Assembly: GCF_040712315.1 (NCBI RefSeq) | Contig: NC_134013.1 | Location: forward strand, 11,443,001-11,507,000 | Source of the DNA: Castanea sativa | Taxonomy: Eukaryota > Streptophyta > Magnoliopsida > Fagales > Fagaceae | Direction: 5' to 3' | DNA: 64,000 bases | Shown here: positions 35,782 to 45,899 of the stretch, in pieces | Layout of the letters: each line of letters begins with the position of its first letter | How positions within the stretch are numbered: position 1 is the stretch's first letter | Notes under the pieces: model-generated | What the model was told of the DNA's origin: nothing | Database searches by the model: none | Seen by the model: the letters and a program-made list of their open reading frames with translations, nothing else | Made by a program: the position numbers and the translations under genes

Positions 35782-35949
35782 CTCCAAATAGTTTATCTCT
35801 TCAAATTAATAATATTAAGCGTATTATTCAGTTTCTCTTTGTGTTGTTTCCATCATTATTGTGTTTGCACCAACAAGAATGAATAATTTCTAGTAATGTA
35901 AATTGCTAAAAAAAAAAAAAAACCATTTAATGAAAAAATGGATTGCACG

Positions 35950-36568
35950 TAGGGGTGGCAAAATTGGACACAATCTGTGAACCCGACACAACACGACACG
36001 AAATTAGTAGGTTATGGGTTGAGGCTTAATGGGTTCATGTCATATTTGAGTTGACATGACTGACCCATTTAATAAATGAGTTGAGTTAGTGTCCATCACA
36101 TGGAACCCGTTTGACCTATTTGACCTGTTTAATTAAATTACATTTTACTAATATACCTTTGAAACCCTAGATGTATAAACTTATTAGTTGTTGAAGTTTA
36201 TTTTCTTTGATGTATTATGATTGATTATTTGTGATATTGAGATATGCTTTAGTTTTAAATGATTATTTGTGATACAGTTACTTGTTAGTTATAAATTTTA
36301 TATTAAAAATATTTATTTATTTAGTTTTTCATAATTCATATCAATTTGGTTAATACTAAAATTAGTTTTTTTTTTTTTTTCGTTTTGATAAAATCTAATA
36401 AACAAGTTAACATGATTAATCTGTTAAATAAATGAGTTGTGTTAAAGTTGAAAAATCCTGACATGTTTAATAAACATGTCGGGTTAGGGTTGACCTATAT
36501 AATTGAATACTCATGAGTTAACACGACACGACACGAATCCGACACGCGAACTCAAATTGCCACCCCTA
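35950..36568. mobile_element. hAT-like non-autonomous element (619 bp)
   Basis: Ends TAGGGGTGGCAAAATT and AAATTGCCACCCCTA are inverted. The 8-bp target repeat is ATTGCACG (35942-35949) versus ATTGCATG (36569-36576), one mismatch. The interior holds ACACGACACGAC-type repeats near both ends. Confidence 0.8.
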
Positions 36569-36908
36569 ATTGCATGGTTGACTCAAAGACTTTGCAAACA
36601 ATGCGAAAACTGTTTCATCATGAAATTTACATTGTATAATCTTTTCCTTTTTTATTTAAGAAATTTGCGAATGATAATCTAGAAAAATCATTCTTACATA
36701 AGCCCTCAGCTAATCAAATTGGGTTGAGATGTTATGGGCTTGAATTCTGCCAGCCTAATTGGTTGGAGAATTATTTACCCACCGCCAATATATGGAATAT
36801 ACCTAGTAAATATTTTTTAATAGATTTAATTAGAGTTAAAGTTAGCTAAGAGGCTAAAAGCATTATATTTGTTGTGTTTTTAATGATGAGTGTAAATTTG
36901 TGTAAAAC

Positions 36909-37488
36909 TAGAGGTGTCAATTCGTGTTCGCGTGTCGGGTTCGTGTTGTGTCAAGTCACGAGTATTCGACTACATAGGTCAACACTAACCCGACATGTTT
37001 ATTAAACGGGTCAAGATTCCTCAACCCTAACATGACCCATTTATTAAACGGGTCAGTCGTGTCGACCTGTTTATCAGATTTTATCAAAATGAAAAATAAA
37101 AATTAATGAAAAAACAAACAAATAAATATTTTTAATATAAAATTCAGAACTAACGAGTAACTACATCACAAATAATCATTCAAAATTAAAGCATATCCCA
37201 ATATCACAAATAATCAATCACAATATGTCAAAGAATATAAATCACAACAACTAATAAGTTCATATACTTAGAGTTTGAAGGGTATATTGGTAAAATATCA
37301 TTTAATTAAACGGGTCAGACGGGTCAAACGGGTTCTATGTGTTCAACACTAACCCAACTCATTTATTAAACGGGTTAGCCGTGTCAACCCGAATATGACA
37401 CAAACCCGTTAAGCCTTAACCCATAACCTGCTAATTTAGTGTCGTGTCGTGTCGGGTTCGCGGGTCGTGTCAAATTTTGCCACCCCTA
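36909..37488. mobile_element. hAT-like non-autonomous element (580 bp), sister of 35950-36568
   Basis: Ends TAGAGGTGTCAATTCG and AATTTTGCCACCCCTA; exact 8-bp target repeat TGTAAAAC at 36901-36908 and 37489-37496. Unit D has the uninterrupted site (AATTTGTGTAAAACAGTATG near 51715). The interior shares GTGTCGGGTTCG-type repeats and ACGGGTCA blocks with its sister, in the opposite orientation. Confidence 0.85.
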
Positions 37489-37498
37489 TGTAAAACAA

Positions 37499-37596
37499 GC
37501 CACTGGGCTTTGTAGCCTAGTGGCACCCGGTTCCTATGTTAACCATTAGCTCGGGGTTCTATCCCCCGCAATTACCCAGCAAAAAAAAAAAAAAAA
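37499..37596 (+). mobile_element. Short SINE with pol III boxes and poly-A tail
   Basis: Contains an A-box-like TAGCCTAGTGG (37513-37523) and a B-box-like GGTTCTATCCC (37555-37565), then a tail of 16 A. The flank TGTAAAACAA is repeated before (37489-37498) and after (37598-37607). Unit D lacks it. At about 98 bp it is very short for a plant SINE, so it may be a truncated or minimal type. Confidence 0.7.
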
Positions 37597-38204
37597 GTGT
37601 AAAACAATAAGTGTATAATAAACACTACTCTTTTCTAAATAACATGGTAAAATTTGCATTAAAATATAGCTAAAATGTAGATTACACCCTCTAAGTTTAG
37701 TTGAAATTTATTTCAATTTTTTAACTTTACTTTTATTTAATTGAACTCTTCAAATTTCAAATTTATTCAATATCTATTGGTGTCATGCTTTAGGAGGATC
37801 GAAAGGCCCATTTGACCCTTCATTATTTTTCCTAAATATATCCTATTTTTAAAGAAAGAGAAAACACAATATCAACAATACAAAAGGCAGCAGAGCTGCA
37901 AACAAATAGTGAAAAACCAAAGCTTAGCGACAAGCTAGCTTAGCTAGGAGCCTAGGACCACCACCTAATTAAACTCTCTCAAAAACAAAAAAAAGGAATT
38001 CTCTTCCTTTAGCCACGCAAAACTATATTTTGAATTGCATTTTCCACATGATACGGTTTGTGTACAGTGTGCTAATAATGTATTAGATATATTAGAATGT
38101 CGAGGATTCTTGTCCAATTTGAGATATATATTCACATCATAATATGTCCAGTGCACAATCCCAACCATTTTTTACATTCTTACACAATAATAGTCTAATC
38201 TAAT

Positions 38205-38380
38205 CATGGTTTTAAAAACTGAATTGAGAATCAAATCCTTTTTTTCAAAATTTCCGGTTTTTGACCGATTTTTCCCGGTTTTTGACCAGTTGTTGACTGG
38301 TTCTAAGGCATTTAACCGGACCGGACTGCACCAGTTTTCCAGGTTGAACCTGTCGGTCCGGTTCGGTTTTTGAAACAGTG
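38205..38380. mobile_element. hAT-like MITE (176 bp) abutting the Tat-like element
   Basis: Inverted ends CATGGTTTTAAAAAC and (reverse complement) CACTGTTTCAAAAACCGAA. Exact 8-bp target repeat AATCTAAT at 38197-38204 and 38381-38388. Unit D has the single site AGTCTAATCTAATATT near 52305. Confidence 0.82.
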
Positions 38381-38388
38381 AATCTAAT

Positions 38389-38795
38389 TGATGATGTGGA
38401 AATCGTCAATCGAGTAGGTTTGTTCAGATGAGGCAGTAACCTCGTCCTTGTGCCTGCAATTGCCGTGAAAAGCCCTCCTTAGGTGGTCATCGGTGTGGTG
38501 CTTGCCATAGAGTCTTTGATGATAAAATCAGTGTATAGAAGCCTTTAAGAAAGTATGAGAGCTTAGAATATCAGAGCTACGACATACTAGTATATTTAGG
38601 GTGTGTGTATGTACCTTATCTGGTTATGAGGGGTGTATATATATGGCTCCATTGCTTCTAGCCGTTGTGGCCTTTATTGTGGTTTTAGTGCTTCTTTTGT
38701 AACGCCTGTAGACTCATTAATGTGGATTTTGATGAGCCTCCAACGATTTGATAGCTAATTGTCCAAGGTATTGAATCCTCTATTAGGGCTTTTCA
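38389..38795 (-). repeat. 3' LTR of the Tat-like element, 5' part deleted
   Basis: Contains GGTCATCGGTGTGGTGCTTGCC (reverse of the family's CACCACACCGGTGACC tract) and a TATATATA stretch at 38635-38645. Its right part (38730-38793) matches 43248-43310 of the other LTR: GATGAGCCTCCAA and GTCCAAGGTATTGAATCCTC. The outer 80-90 bp that should follow are missing and the accessory ORF begins instead. Confidence 0.75.
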
Positions 38796-38817
38796 TGCCC
38801 TCGGGGAGGTATGTGGC

Positions 38818-39347
38818 TTGGATGTTGAGACACTCTCTAGGTTTAGGCTTAGGGTTCATCTTCCTCATGGAGAGGAACGGGCATGTCATTTTTTGCCCAT
38901 GGAGGTGTGTTTCTATGAGGCTGCCTTCCTATGTGGTCTTAGGTTTCCCATCCATCCATTCATTACGGAGCTCCTAAATCATTTCAACATTGCTTCTGGG
39001 CAACTTATGCCAAACTCGTGGAGGATTGTGATTAGTTGTATGGAAATTTGGATGGCTGTCACTAAAGGGGACATGATTATGGTGGACGAGCTTACATACT
39101 TGTACCGTCTGAAGGAGTCAAAAGATAAGGGGTACTATGAACTTGTGCCTTGGGTTAGGAAGGCTGGGATCATCATAGACCTACCATCGTTCTTCCGTTA
39201 TTGGAATTCGAGGTTCTTTTTTGTGTCCGGGGACGAGTGGGAGACTCATTCTGATGAGTTTTGGGGTGACGTTCCTAGGTTGCTTCGTCGTTGGAGTGCC
39301 CCGAGTCTAGGAGCATTGTCCCTCTGCAAGTCTTTTACTTTTTCCTG

Positions 39348-39388
<41 letters not shown>

Positions 39389-40633
39389 GTAACCTCTCTA
39401 TTTGTTGTGCAGTTAAGAAGCGTCCAAAGCTCAATAGTAGGTACAAGAGGCAAGTTGAAGCAACTATTGACTACTCCAAAATGATTGATGATTTTGACGA
39501 TTTGGTCGACCCCAGAACCTTAGCTTGTCACTGGCTTGGTCCAGAGCCTTCTTCCTTCATTCTACGAGCCATTGAAATCGAGGAGAAGAAGAGTAAGTGT
39601 TTATTTAATTCGTCGCTGTCTCTTTCCTTTTTTTTAACAAGTGTTTCTCTTTCGTAGAGATGACGAACAAAGTTCAACCAGGGGATGTACGCTAAAATAA
39701 GGGCCAAGAAGAATGAGCCCCTTTCCAACCTCGGGAAGAAGGTGGTGCGTGTGGTGGAGAAAAGGGTTTCCATCACTCCATTTACCTCTGTCCCTGAAGC
39801 GACGACTACTACTTCCTCGGCTACCTCGATGGGAGACATCACCGCATGCTTGAAGAAATAGCGCGTGGCCGACAAGGGAAAATAGAAGGCCAACTCCCAC
39901 TCGTCCAGCATTTGGGACGACGCTGGCCTTTCGCTAACAAGGGCACAAGATGCCTTCACGGCTGAAGAGCTTAAGGTCCTCTCTGGCATGCCTTTTAACG
40001 AGATTATGGGTCGTTATATCCACAAGCTCGTCCACGTAATGTACTTGTACAATTTTACCTTTCCCTTTCCTTTCTTTTGCATTGTTGTGAAAGTTGGTTC
40101 TTCTTTTTAGGTACTGGGGGAAACCATTTATATTACTTCGGAGTACTTGAGCCATGAGGAAAAGGCCGCGTCAGTGGGGTCCCAAGGTGGAGGCTGTGGG
40201 GGTAGAGAACTCGAAACTAAGGAAGGACCTCATTGCTACCATAGACGAGGCCAATACTGCCAAGGAGAAGGTTAAGGTCTTGGGGGACTACCTCAGAGCT
40301 GAGATGCAGCTAACCCTAGAGAAGGATGAGTAACTTCAGGCCGAGAAGGAAAAGATCAAGATCGTTTCTGCCAAGTCCGACAAGGCTTTTCAGCAAACTA
40401 AGGAGTACAACACTGTACTCTTCAGTTGGTACGACAAGGGTTTCAAGCTCTTTCGGCGATACCTCGTCAAGCATCCTATCGTTGTGGACCTGGAAAACCT
40501 AGACCTAGAGGAGGTAGACAAGGAGATGGCAGCAAACGAGGCCTCTCAGTCTACTGTTGCTGCTCCTAAGGGTGATGCTCCAAAGAATGCTCCAGCGCCC
40601 CCTCCTGTTGGTGGTGATGAGACTACTACTTGA
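38818..40633 (+). pseudogene. Antisense accessory ORF, 'putative gypsy-type transposon' domain protein with introns
   Basis: The N-terminal part is open from 38818: CFYEAAFLCGLRFPIHPFIT, LLNHFNIASGQLMPNSWRIV and YWNSRFFFVSGDEW match the plant 'putative gypsy type transposon' family (Transposase_28-like). A (CT)n-rich intron probably spans about 39330-39415; coding resumes with KKRPKLNSRYKRQVEATIDY and LACHWLGPEPSSFILRAIE. Further exons seem to start near 39660, 39880 and 40111; the last encodes a charged coiled-coil-like stretch and ends GGDETTT-stop at 40633. In-frame stops near 39692, 39858, 39883 and 40330 make this copy non-functional. It runs opposite to the element's pol. Function of such ORFs is unknown. 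Confidence 0.7.
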
Positions 40634-40947
40634 ACCTGTTTATCACGCCTATGTACATGTTTTGTGTTTTGTTTTTTTTTTCTTCTTTCTTTTTGGGTGC
40701 CTATCATGTTTTTGGGCTTTTCATTCCAATTTCATAACAATATTTTTATTCTAATTCCAGAACACTGTTTCTTGCCTAGTGTTTTTGGGCTTTTGTTTTA
40801 GGCAGAATGTATTTATGCTTACCGTTTTTTTTATGCCTTCGTTGATTCGTTCTTCATTTTGCCTGTCTATGACTTGTGCTATCGTCAAAATCCTCTTCCG
40901 TTTACCCTCGTTTGTCAATTTTAGATTAGGAGTTTGGCTGATTAGGC

Positions 40948-41363
40948 TTCGTCAGTGAGTTATATCTGTCTAGGTGGACTTTTATCACTTAGCCAATTTT
41001 TAGGTGACTTACACCCATTTAATAGATTTTTTCATTTGGATTCGTCAATAATTTACATCCATCTAGGCGGAATCTTATCACTTAGCAAATTTTAAGGTGA
41101 CTTACACCTATTTAAGGGATTTTGTCATTTGGCTTCGTCAATAATTTACATCCGTCTGGGCGGAATCTTATTACTTAGCCAATTTTTAGGTGACTTACAC
41201 CCATTTAAGGGATTTTTTCATTTAGCTTTGTCAGTAATTTACATCCGTCTGGGCAGAATCTCATCGCTTATCCAATTTTTAGGTGACTTACACCCATTAA
41301 AGGGGTTTTGTCATTTGGTTTCGTCAGTAATTTACATTATTCTAGGCGGAATCTTATTACTTA
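40948..41363 (-). repeat. 93-bp tandem repeats of the Tat-like element
   Basis: Units begin TTCGTCA or TTTGTCA at 40948, 41041, 41134, 41227 and 41320, an exact 93-bp period. Core text: AATTTACATCCGTCTGGGCG, GAATCTTATTACTTAGCC and TAGGTGACTTACACCCATTT. The first two cores correspond, reversed, to the 67-bp repeats at 7281-7607. A T-run at 41365-41379 ends the array. Confidence 0.9.
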
Positions 41364-41617
41364 GTTTTTTTTTTTTTTTATAATTTCTCCTGGGCTTGCA
41401 TAGAGTACATTGGGATGTTGGCTAAATAGTACTTTTATTGTTTTCTTTCAAACGTGAATACAATCTTCTGTTACATTTATTGGTGGTACTTCTTCAAATG
41501 CTCAATATTCCACGGTCGTGGTAATTTCTTCCTGTCCATCATTTCTAGATGATAACTGTCTTGTCTTGAGTAATGGATGACCTTGTAGGGTCCTTCCCAA
41601 CTTGGACCAAGCTTCCC

Positions 41618-42850
41618 CTAGGTTGGATCCTTAGTAGCAGGTGTAACTTTACGTAAGACGAGGTCCCCTATGTTTAGTCGCCTAAGTTTCACTCTCTTGT
41701 TATAGTACTCGGCTATCTTCTGCTGGTACTTTGTCATCTTTTGGGATGCTCCGTCTCTTACTTCGTCTAGGCAATCTAGGTTGACTCCCAGCTGATTATC
41801 ATTGTTGCTTTCACTAAAGACTTCTCTTCTCATGCTGGTGATTCCCACTTCGACTAGAATTATTGCCTTGGTGCCATAGGTAAGCCTGAAGGGAGTTTCT
41901 CCTGTCGGGACTCTCGTTGTAGTCCTATATGGCCACAGGACATTAGGAAATTCTTCTGGCCAAACGCCCTTTGCTTCTTCCACCCGAGTTTTGATGATCT
42001 TGAGCAGCGTCTGGTTCATCACTTTCGTCTGTCCGTTGGCCTGGGGGTGACCTGGAGACGAAAATTGGTTCTTGATCTCCAATTCCGAGCAAAAGTCTTT
42101 GAAGCTTTGACTGTCAAATTGCCACCCATTGTCCGATATGATCCTTCGTTGTATCCCGAATCTGTAAACTATGTTCTTCCACATGAAGTTTTGGGTCTTT
42201 GCCTCGGTGATGGTTGCTAGTGCTTGTGCTTCAACTCATTTTATAAAATAGTAAATAACGGCCAGTAAAAACTTTACCTGTCTTTTACCTCGGGGTAATG
42301 GGCTCACGATGTCAATTCCCCATTGGGCAAATGGCCACGAGTAGGTTATTGGCGTGAGTCTCTCTTCTAGGATGCATTGAACATTTTCAAATTTTTGACA
42401 TTTGTCGCATCTCTCGACGAACTCTCTTGCATCCTTCTACATAGTAGGCCAGAAGTAACCAGTTCTGATGATTTTACTTACCAGGGACCTCAGGCCTGCA
42501 TGATCTTCCCAGATTCCTTTATGGACTTCTTCCAGGATGTATTTGGCCTCGCTTTCATTGACGCACTTCAGGTAAGGCATGGAGTAGCCTCTTTTGTACA
42601 AGGAGCCGTTCATGATAGTGAACTTGGCTGCCCTCTTCCTAACTTTCCTAGCTTTCTCAATGTCTTGTGGAAGTCGTCCATCTTGGAGGAAGGATAGAAT
42701 TGGGGTCATCCAGTTGTTTTCACTCTTGATGGCGAAGGTGAGGATTTCTTCAATGCTGGGACTCTTTTGGACTTCCACCTTTAAATCTGTGCTCGTCGTC
42801 CTTTCTCCTGACGATGCCTATTTTGCTATCTCGCCTGCCCCCATATTTTG
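41618..42850 (-). pseudogene. Gypsy integrase (zinc-binding and catalytic core)
   Basis: On the minus strand 42778-42437 encodes the H2C2-type region (LYKRGYSMPYLKCV, YILEEVHKGIWEDHAG, IIRTGYFWPTM). After a gap with stops, 42184-41618 encodes the catalytic core and C-terminal part: WKNIVYRFGIQRRIISDNGW, FSSPGHPQANGQTKVMNQTL, LWPYRTTTRVPTGETPFRL and YYNKRVKLRRLNIGDLVLRK. The second Asp (DNGWQF) and the PQANGQ region are visible. Integrase would join element DNA to the chromosome; this copy is split by at least one stop and lacks upstream pol. Confidence 0.88.
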
Positions 42851-43135
42851 GCTTTTGGGGACTTGCATGACCTCTACCTGATCAAATTCTTGGGCCAAAT
42901 GCCTCGTCAGTCTCAGGTACTTCTGCATCCTTTCCTCCTTTGCTTCATTTTCCTCATTTATTTTCCCTACAACCAGCTTTAAATCGCTCTGGAGAAGTAG
43001 GTTTTTGACGCCCAATACCTTTCCAACCTGTAGTCCTATCAGTATTGTCTCGTATTTAACTTCGTTGTTGGTGACAAGAAACATTAGTTGAACTTCGTAC
43101 TTGAGCGTCTCTCTTTCTGGGGTGATGATAATAAC
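42818..43135 (-). pseudogene. Gypsy RNase H domain, N-terminus lost
   Basis: Minus-strand frame with IITPERETLKYEVQLMFLVT, NNEVKYETILIGLQVGKVLG, LLLQSDLKLVVGKINEE and YLRLTRHLAQEFDQVEVMQV. The NNEVKYE and QSD segments are where RNase H catalytic residues sit. The domain is cut at 43135 by a hAT-like MITE fragment and the expected upstream reverse transcriptase is absent. Confidence 0.8.
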
Positions 43136-43247
43136 CATAGTTTTAAAAATCGGATTAGGCCGGTCCGACCGATTCAACCGGGAACTAGCCTTCAATCCGG
43201 TCCAGTTATGGTAAAAAACCGAAAATGGGTTTAAAACCGGTTCGGTT
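43136..43247. mobile_element. Truncated hAT-like MITE inside the Tat-like element
   Basis: Starts CATAGTTTTAAAAATCGG, like the ends of 34209-34363 and 38205-38380, and runs to AACCGGTTCGGTTTT. The expected right terminal CATG and target repeat are missing; sequence passes directly into the LTR fragment. Confidence 0.6.
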
Positions 43248-43394
43248 TTGATGAGCCTCCAATGGTCTGACAACTAGTTGTCCAAGGTATTGAATCCTCT
43301 ATTAATGGCTTGCCTTCCTTAGTCCATGACGTAGCCAGATGGATGAAGGTGTATGATGAGATCATCTGGGCAAGAAGGTTCGTTGGTCCCATCA
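43248..43394 (-). repeat. 5' LTR of the Tat-like element, first ~147 bp only
   Basis: Minus strand begins TGATGGGACCAACG at 43394. Positions 43248-43310 match 38730-38793 in the 3' LTR. The remaining LTR, primer-binding site, gag and most of pol are deleted. Confidence 0.75.
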
Positions 43395-43886
43395 CTAATA
43401 TTCTGGTTGGCTCACAGTTTAATCGATATGACAATATCGCGGCCTCGATCAGCTCTAAATCTTCCAACATGACTTCATATGTTTTTGTTATCGATTTTAT
43501 CAGACTGATTATTTATTCATTCGTTGAGGCTTCTTGAACTATTTCCCTAACACCAAACCAAAGTTACCAAATGAGAGAGAGAGTTGAAAATTCATTATTA
43601 TTTTTTTGGTTAACGAAAATTCATTACTCATTTAACGTAAAAGGAATAAGGATAACAAAAAATACTGTCATTTTATTAATAACGAATAACAACTATGATT
43701 GTTATTCAACTCAATTACAAGTTACAACAACTCTTTTTTCATAAAAGAGAAAATAATAAAATCATTCTTTAAATAGCTTTTATACAATGTGATATGCATC
43801 TATTTAGTACGCAAATTTATTTTTAAAGACACTTCTCATCTATTCTTCTCTTATAAGACTAACGCAACAAAGTTTGAGATGTATTT

Positions 43887-44409
43887 TCAAGGGCACTTGA
43901 GTTGGCCACCACGGGTGATCATGGTAGCGTAGCAGGGGCATACATCGCGGTTGCCGGAAGTGCCCGGAGGAACGCAGCTGCATCGGGCACAGCAAGTCCC
44001 ACATGCCCTCTTGCACAGGTTTGGCCTAGACGATGACTGACACCTTGCACTACATACTGCTCCACAATCTGAAAAGTATAACATATAATTCAATACCTTA
44101 ATTAGCCAACTATGATTATTCGATCAAACAGTATCATATATGTAACATATATAGTGATGAAAGAAGATAAAACTCACCTATTTTTTTACTGGGAGAACCC
44201 TTTGTTGCGTCTGCGTTCACCTGCATAACTCAACAACACATTATCGTGTTAGAGAGAGTGCTAGCTAGGCTTCATGCATGTTTATTTTTGAAAATAATAG
44301 GAAGAGGAAAGATTGCTAAAATTAAGTTTACCATCTGATCAGCTTCAACAAGATGGATGACGAGAATAGAAATGAGAATGGAAGAAATTAAAGCCTTTGA
44401 GATGGCCAT
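43887..44409 (-). CDS. GASA: GASA/snakin cysteine-rich secreted peptide, copy C (3 exons)
   Basis: Exons, minus strand: 44332-44409, 44178-44220, 43887-44068 (78, 43 and 182 nt; 100 aa) with the shared intron phases. The signal peptide is MAISKALISSILISILV... ending VEA; the exon 2 linker is VNADATKGSPSKKI. The GASA domain has all 12 cysteines and begins DCGAVCSARCQSSSRPN; it contains RACGTCC, CVPPGTSGN, VCPCY and KCP. It differs from copy D at only three residues in exon 3 (GAV for GAA, NRD for NHD, TMI for TMT). The gene appears intact although its downstream spacer was split by the Tat-like element, whose right end lies about 490 bp beyond the stop codon. Confidence 0.93.
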
Positions 44410-44512
44410 GGCTGATGACTTGAAGCTAGAGCTACTTTCGTTGCAAAGCTAGTTGAAAATGAAATATTGAAAACCTGATGATTTAGTGAGTAGAAGTGAG
44501 CTAAGGATTCTC

Positions 44513-44522
44513 CTATATATAG
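44513..44522 (-). promoter_or_regulatory. TATA box of GASA copy C, with upstream CATGCA motif
   Basis: Minus-strand CTATATATAG, 104 bp before the ATG; CATGCA at 44581-44586, 59 bp further upstream, plus a second ATGCAT near 44601. Confidence 0.55.
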
Positions 44523-45089
44523 TAAGCGTATATGTGAGCTAGGCAGCAACAATTTTTAAATAAACTAAAAATGGTAGGTGCATGCAAGCTAGGACGGGAC
44601 ATGCATTCTCAATTATGACATATAGTTCGAACGCGGAAGAGAAATAAAAAAAGCATAGTGACTAGGGAGGGAATATCTGGTAACGAAAAGCAATTGGAAT
44701 CATCTAGAGTAGGCACTTTGGTTGTGTTACTTCTTGGATGGTTTTCACGCACACGTTTTGAGATAACACTTCTACGCGGAACTGTTTTACAAATCCAGAA
44801 AATGTAGAAATCTTGAAGATAAAACAATGTTTAATTAGAAAGGCAGAGTCGGAGTAATTAATGTGACTCTATCCCATTAAGGAAAGCTATTCTATCACGG
44901 AAAAAGTTCTTCTCTCTGACCATTTAAAAAACAATAAGGGCTCAACTGGTCACGTGTAAACAATATAATGCAACTTTGACTGCTCAATTAATTAATAAAG
45001 TCAACTACTTCTCCAGGAAAGAATTCAAAAAAAGATCGGAAAGTTCAGATTTAAAGCATTACGCGTGTATTCAATGTTCCAAATAATCA

Positions 45090-45880
45090 ATAAACTAGTT
45101 GTTAATGCGATACATAAAAAAATTATTGACTCTACAAAAAATCCAACAATATGTAAATAGATATTTTGAAAAAAAAAAAAATTTAAAATTAATCTAAACA
45201 AATAATTAATCAACCAAAAATATAACTTTTAATAAGAAAACAAAAAATCACATGAACCTAATTAAAAATCATATAAGGTGAAGAATTATGATCAACCTCA
45301 AGACTTAAAACTTCAAAATTTATAGAATCCTCAAATTCTACTTCAAATAAGAATTTATATATAACATACTAAATAAAAATTTATCGTTCCCTAGGCTGGA
45401 CGACATAGGTTGCAACTTTGATTTTTCTCCAAAAAAATAGAGATGTTTTATCTGCCATGTACAATAAAAAAAAATATTTAATAGAAATTTCAACTCAAAA
45501 ACCAAACCCATGATTATCAACGTGAGCCTCTTTTTTTTTTTTCAACATTAGTCTCTTTTTTTATTTGAGTCCTATCATAATTTTTGTTTTTATATAGATT
45601 ATCAATGTTTGAGTTTGAGTTTAAGTTGGACTTGTTAGAGAGATAGAGTTTCGCTCCTTGTTAAGTTTTGATTAAATAAAAATAATTTTATTTTAAAAAA
45701 ATAATGATGAGTTTGAGTTTAAGTTAGACTTATTAGAGACATAGAGTTTCACTCCTGGTTAAGTTTGGACTAAAAAAAAAATTATTTAAATAAAATGATA
45801 ATTTTACTTAAATATTGTACTGACATGAAAAATTGTGAGAGTTTCAAAGGTTTCGGTTTTATATATATATAGATTAATAA
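45090..45880. mobile_element. Unit C-specific AT-rich insertion of unknown class (about 0.8 kb)
   Basis: Unit D reads GTTCCAAATAAATGAATAAG and then ATTTTTAAAAAA near 54676-54700; unit C has about 790 extra bases at the same place. The insert contains a 98-bp-period repeat with copies starting TGAGTTTGAGTTTAAGTT at about 45611 and 45709. I see no coding sequence and no clear terminal repeats. Confidence 0.45.
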
Positions 45881-45899
45881 GATTTTTTTTAAAAAAAAT

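Larger units (their letters stand above)
38389..43394 (-). mobile_element. Tat-lineage-like Gypsy retrotransposon remnant with antisense accessory ORF
   Basis: Both outer ends survive: minus-strand start TGATGGGACCAACG at 43394 and end CACATCATCA at 38389, with an exact target duplication CTAAT at 38384-38388 and 43395-43399; unit D shows the empty site near 52308. Minus-strand order: 5' LTR fragment, a hAT-MITE fragment, half an RNase H, integrase, 93-bp tandem repeats, a plus-strand (antisense) accessory ORF, 3' LTR fragment. Gag, protease, reverse transcriptase and much of each LTR are deleted. An accessory ORF between pol and the 3' LTR is described for the Tat/Ogre group; the assignment rests on that layout and on LTR similarity to the element at 5716. 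Confidence 0.85.

Noticed and set aside
39246..40155. Minus-strand ORFs over the accessory ORF
   Set aside because: Shadows of the plus-strand coding sequence, where the family match is clear.
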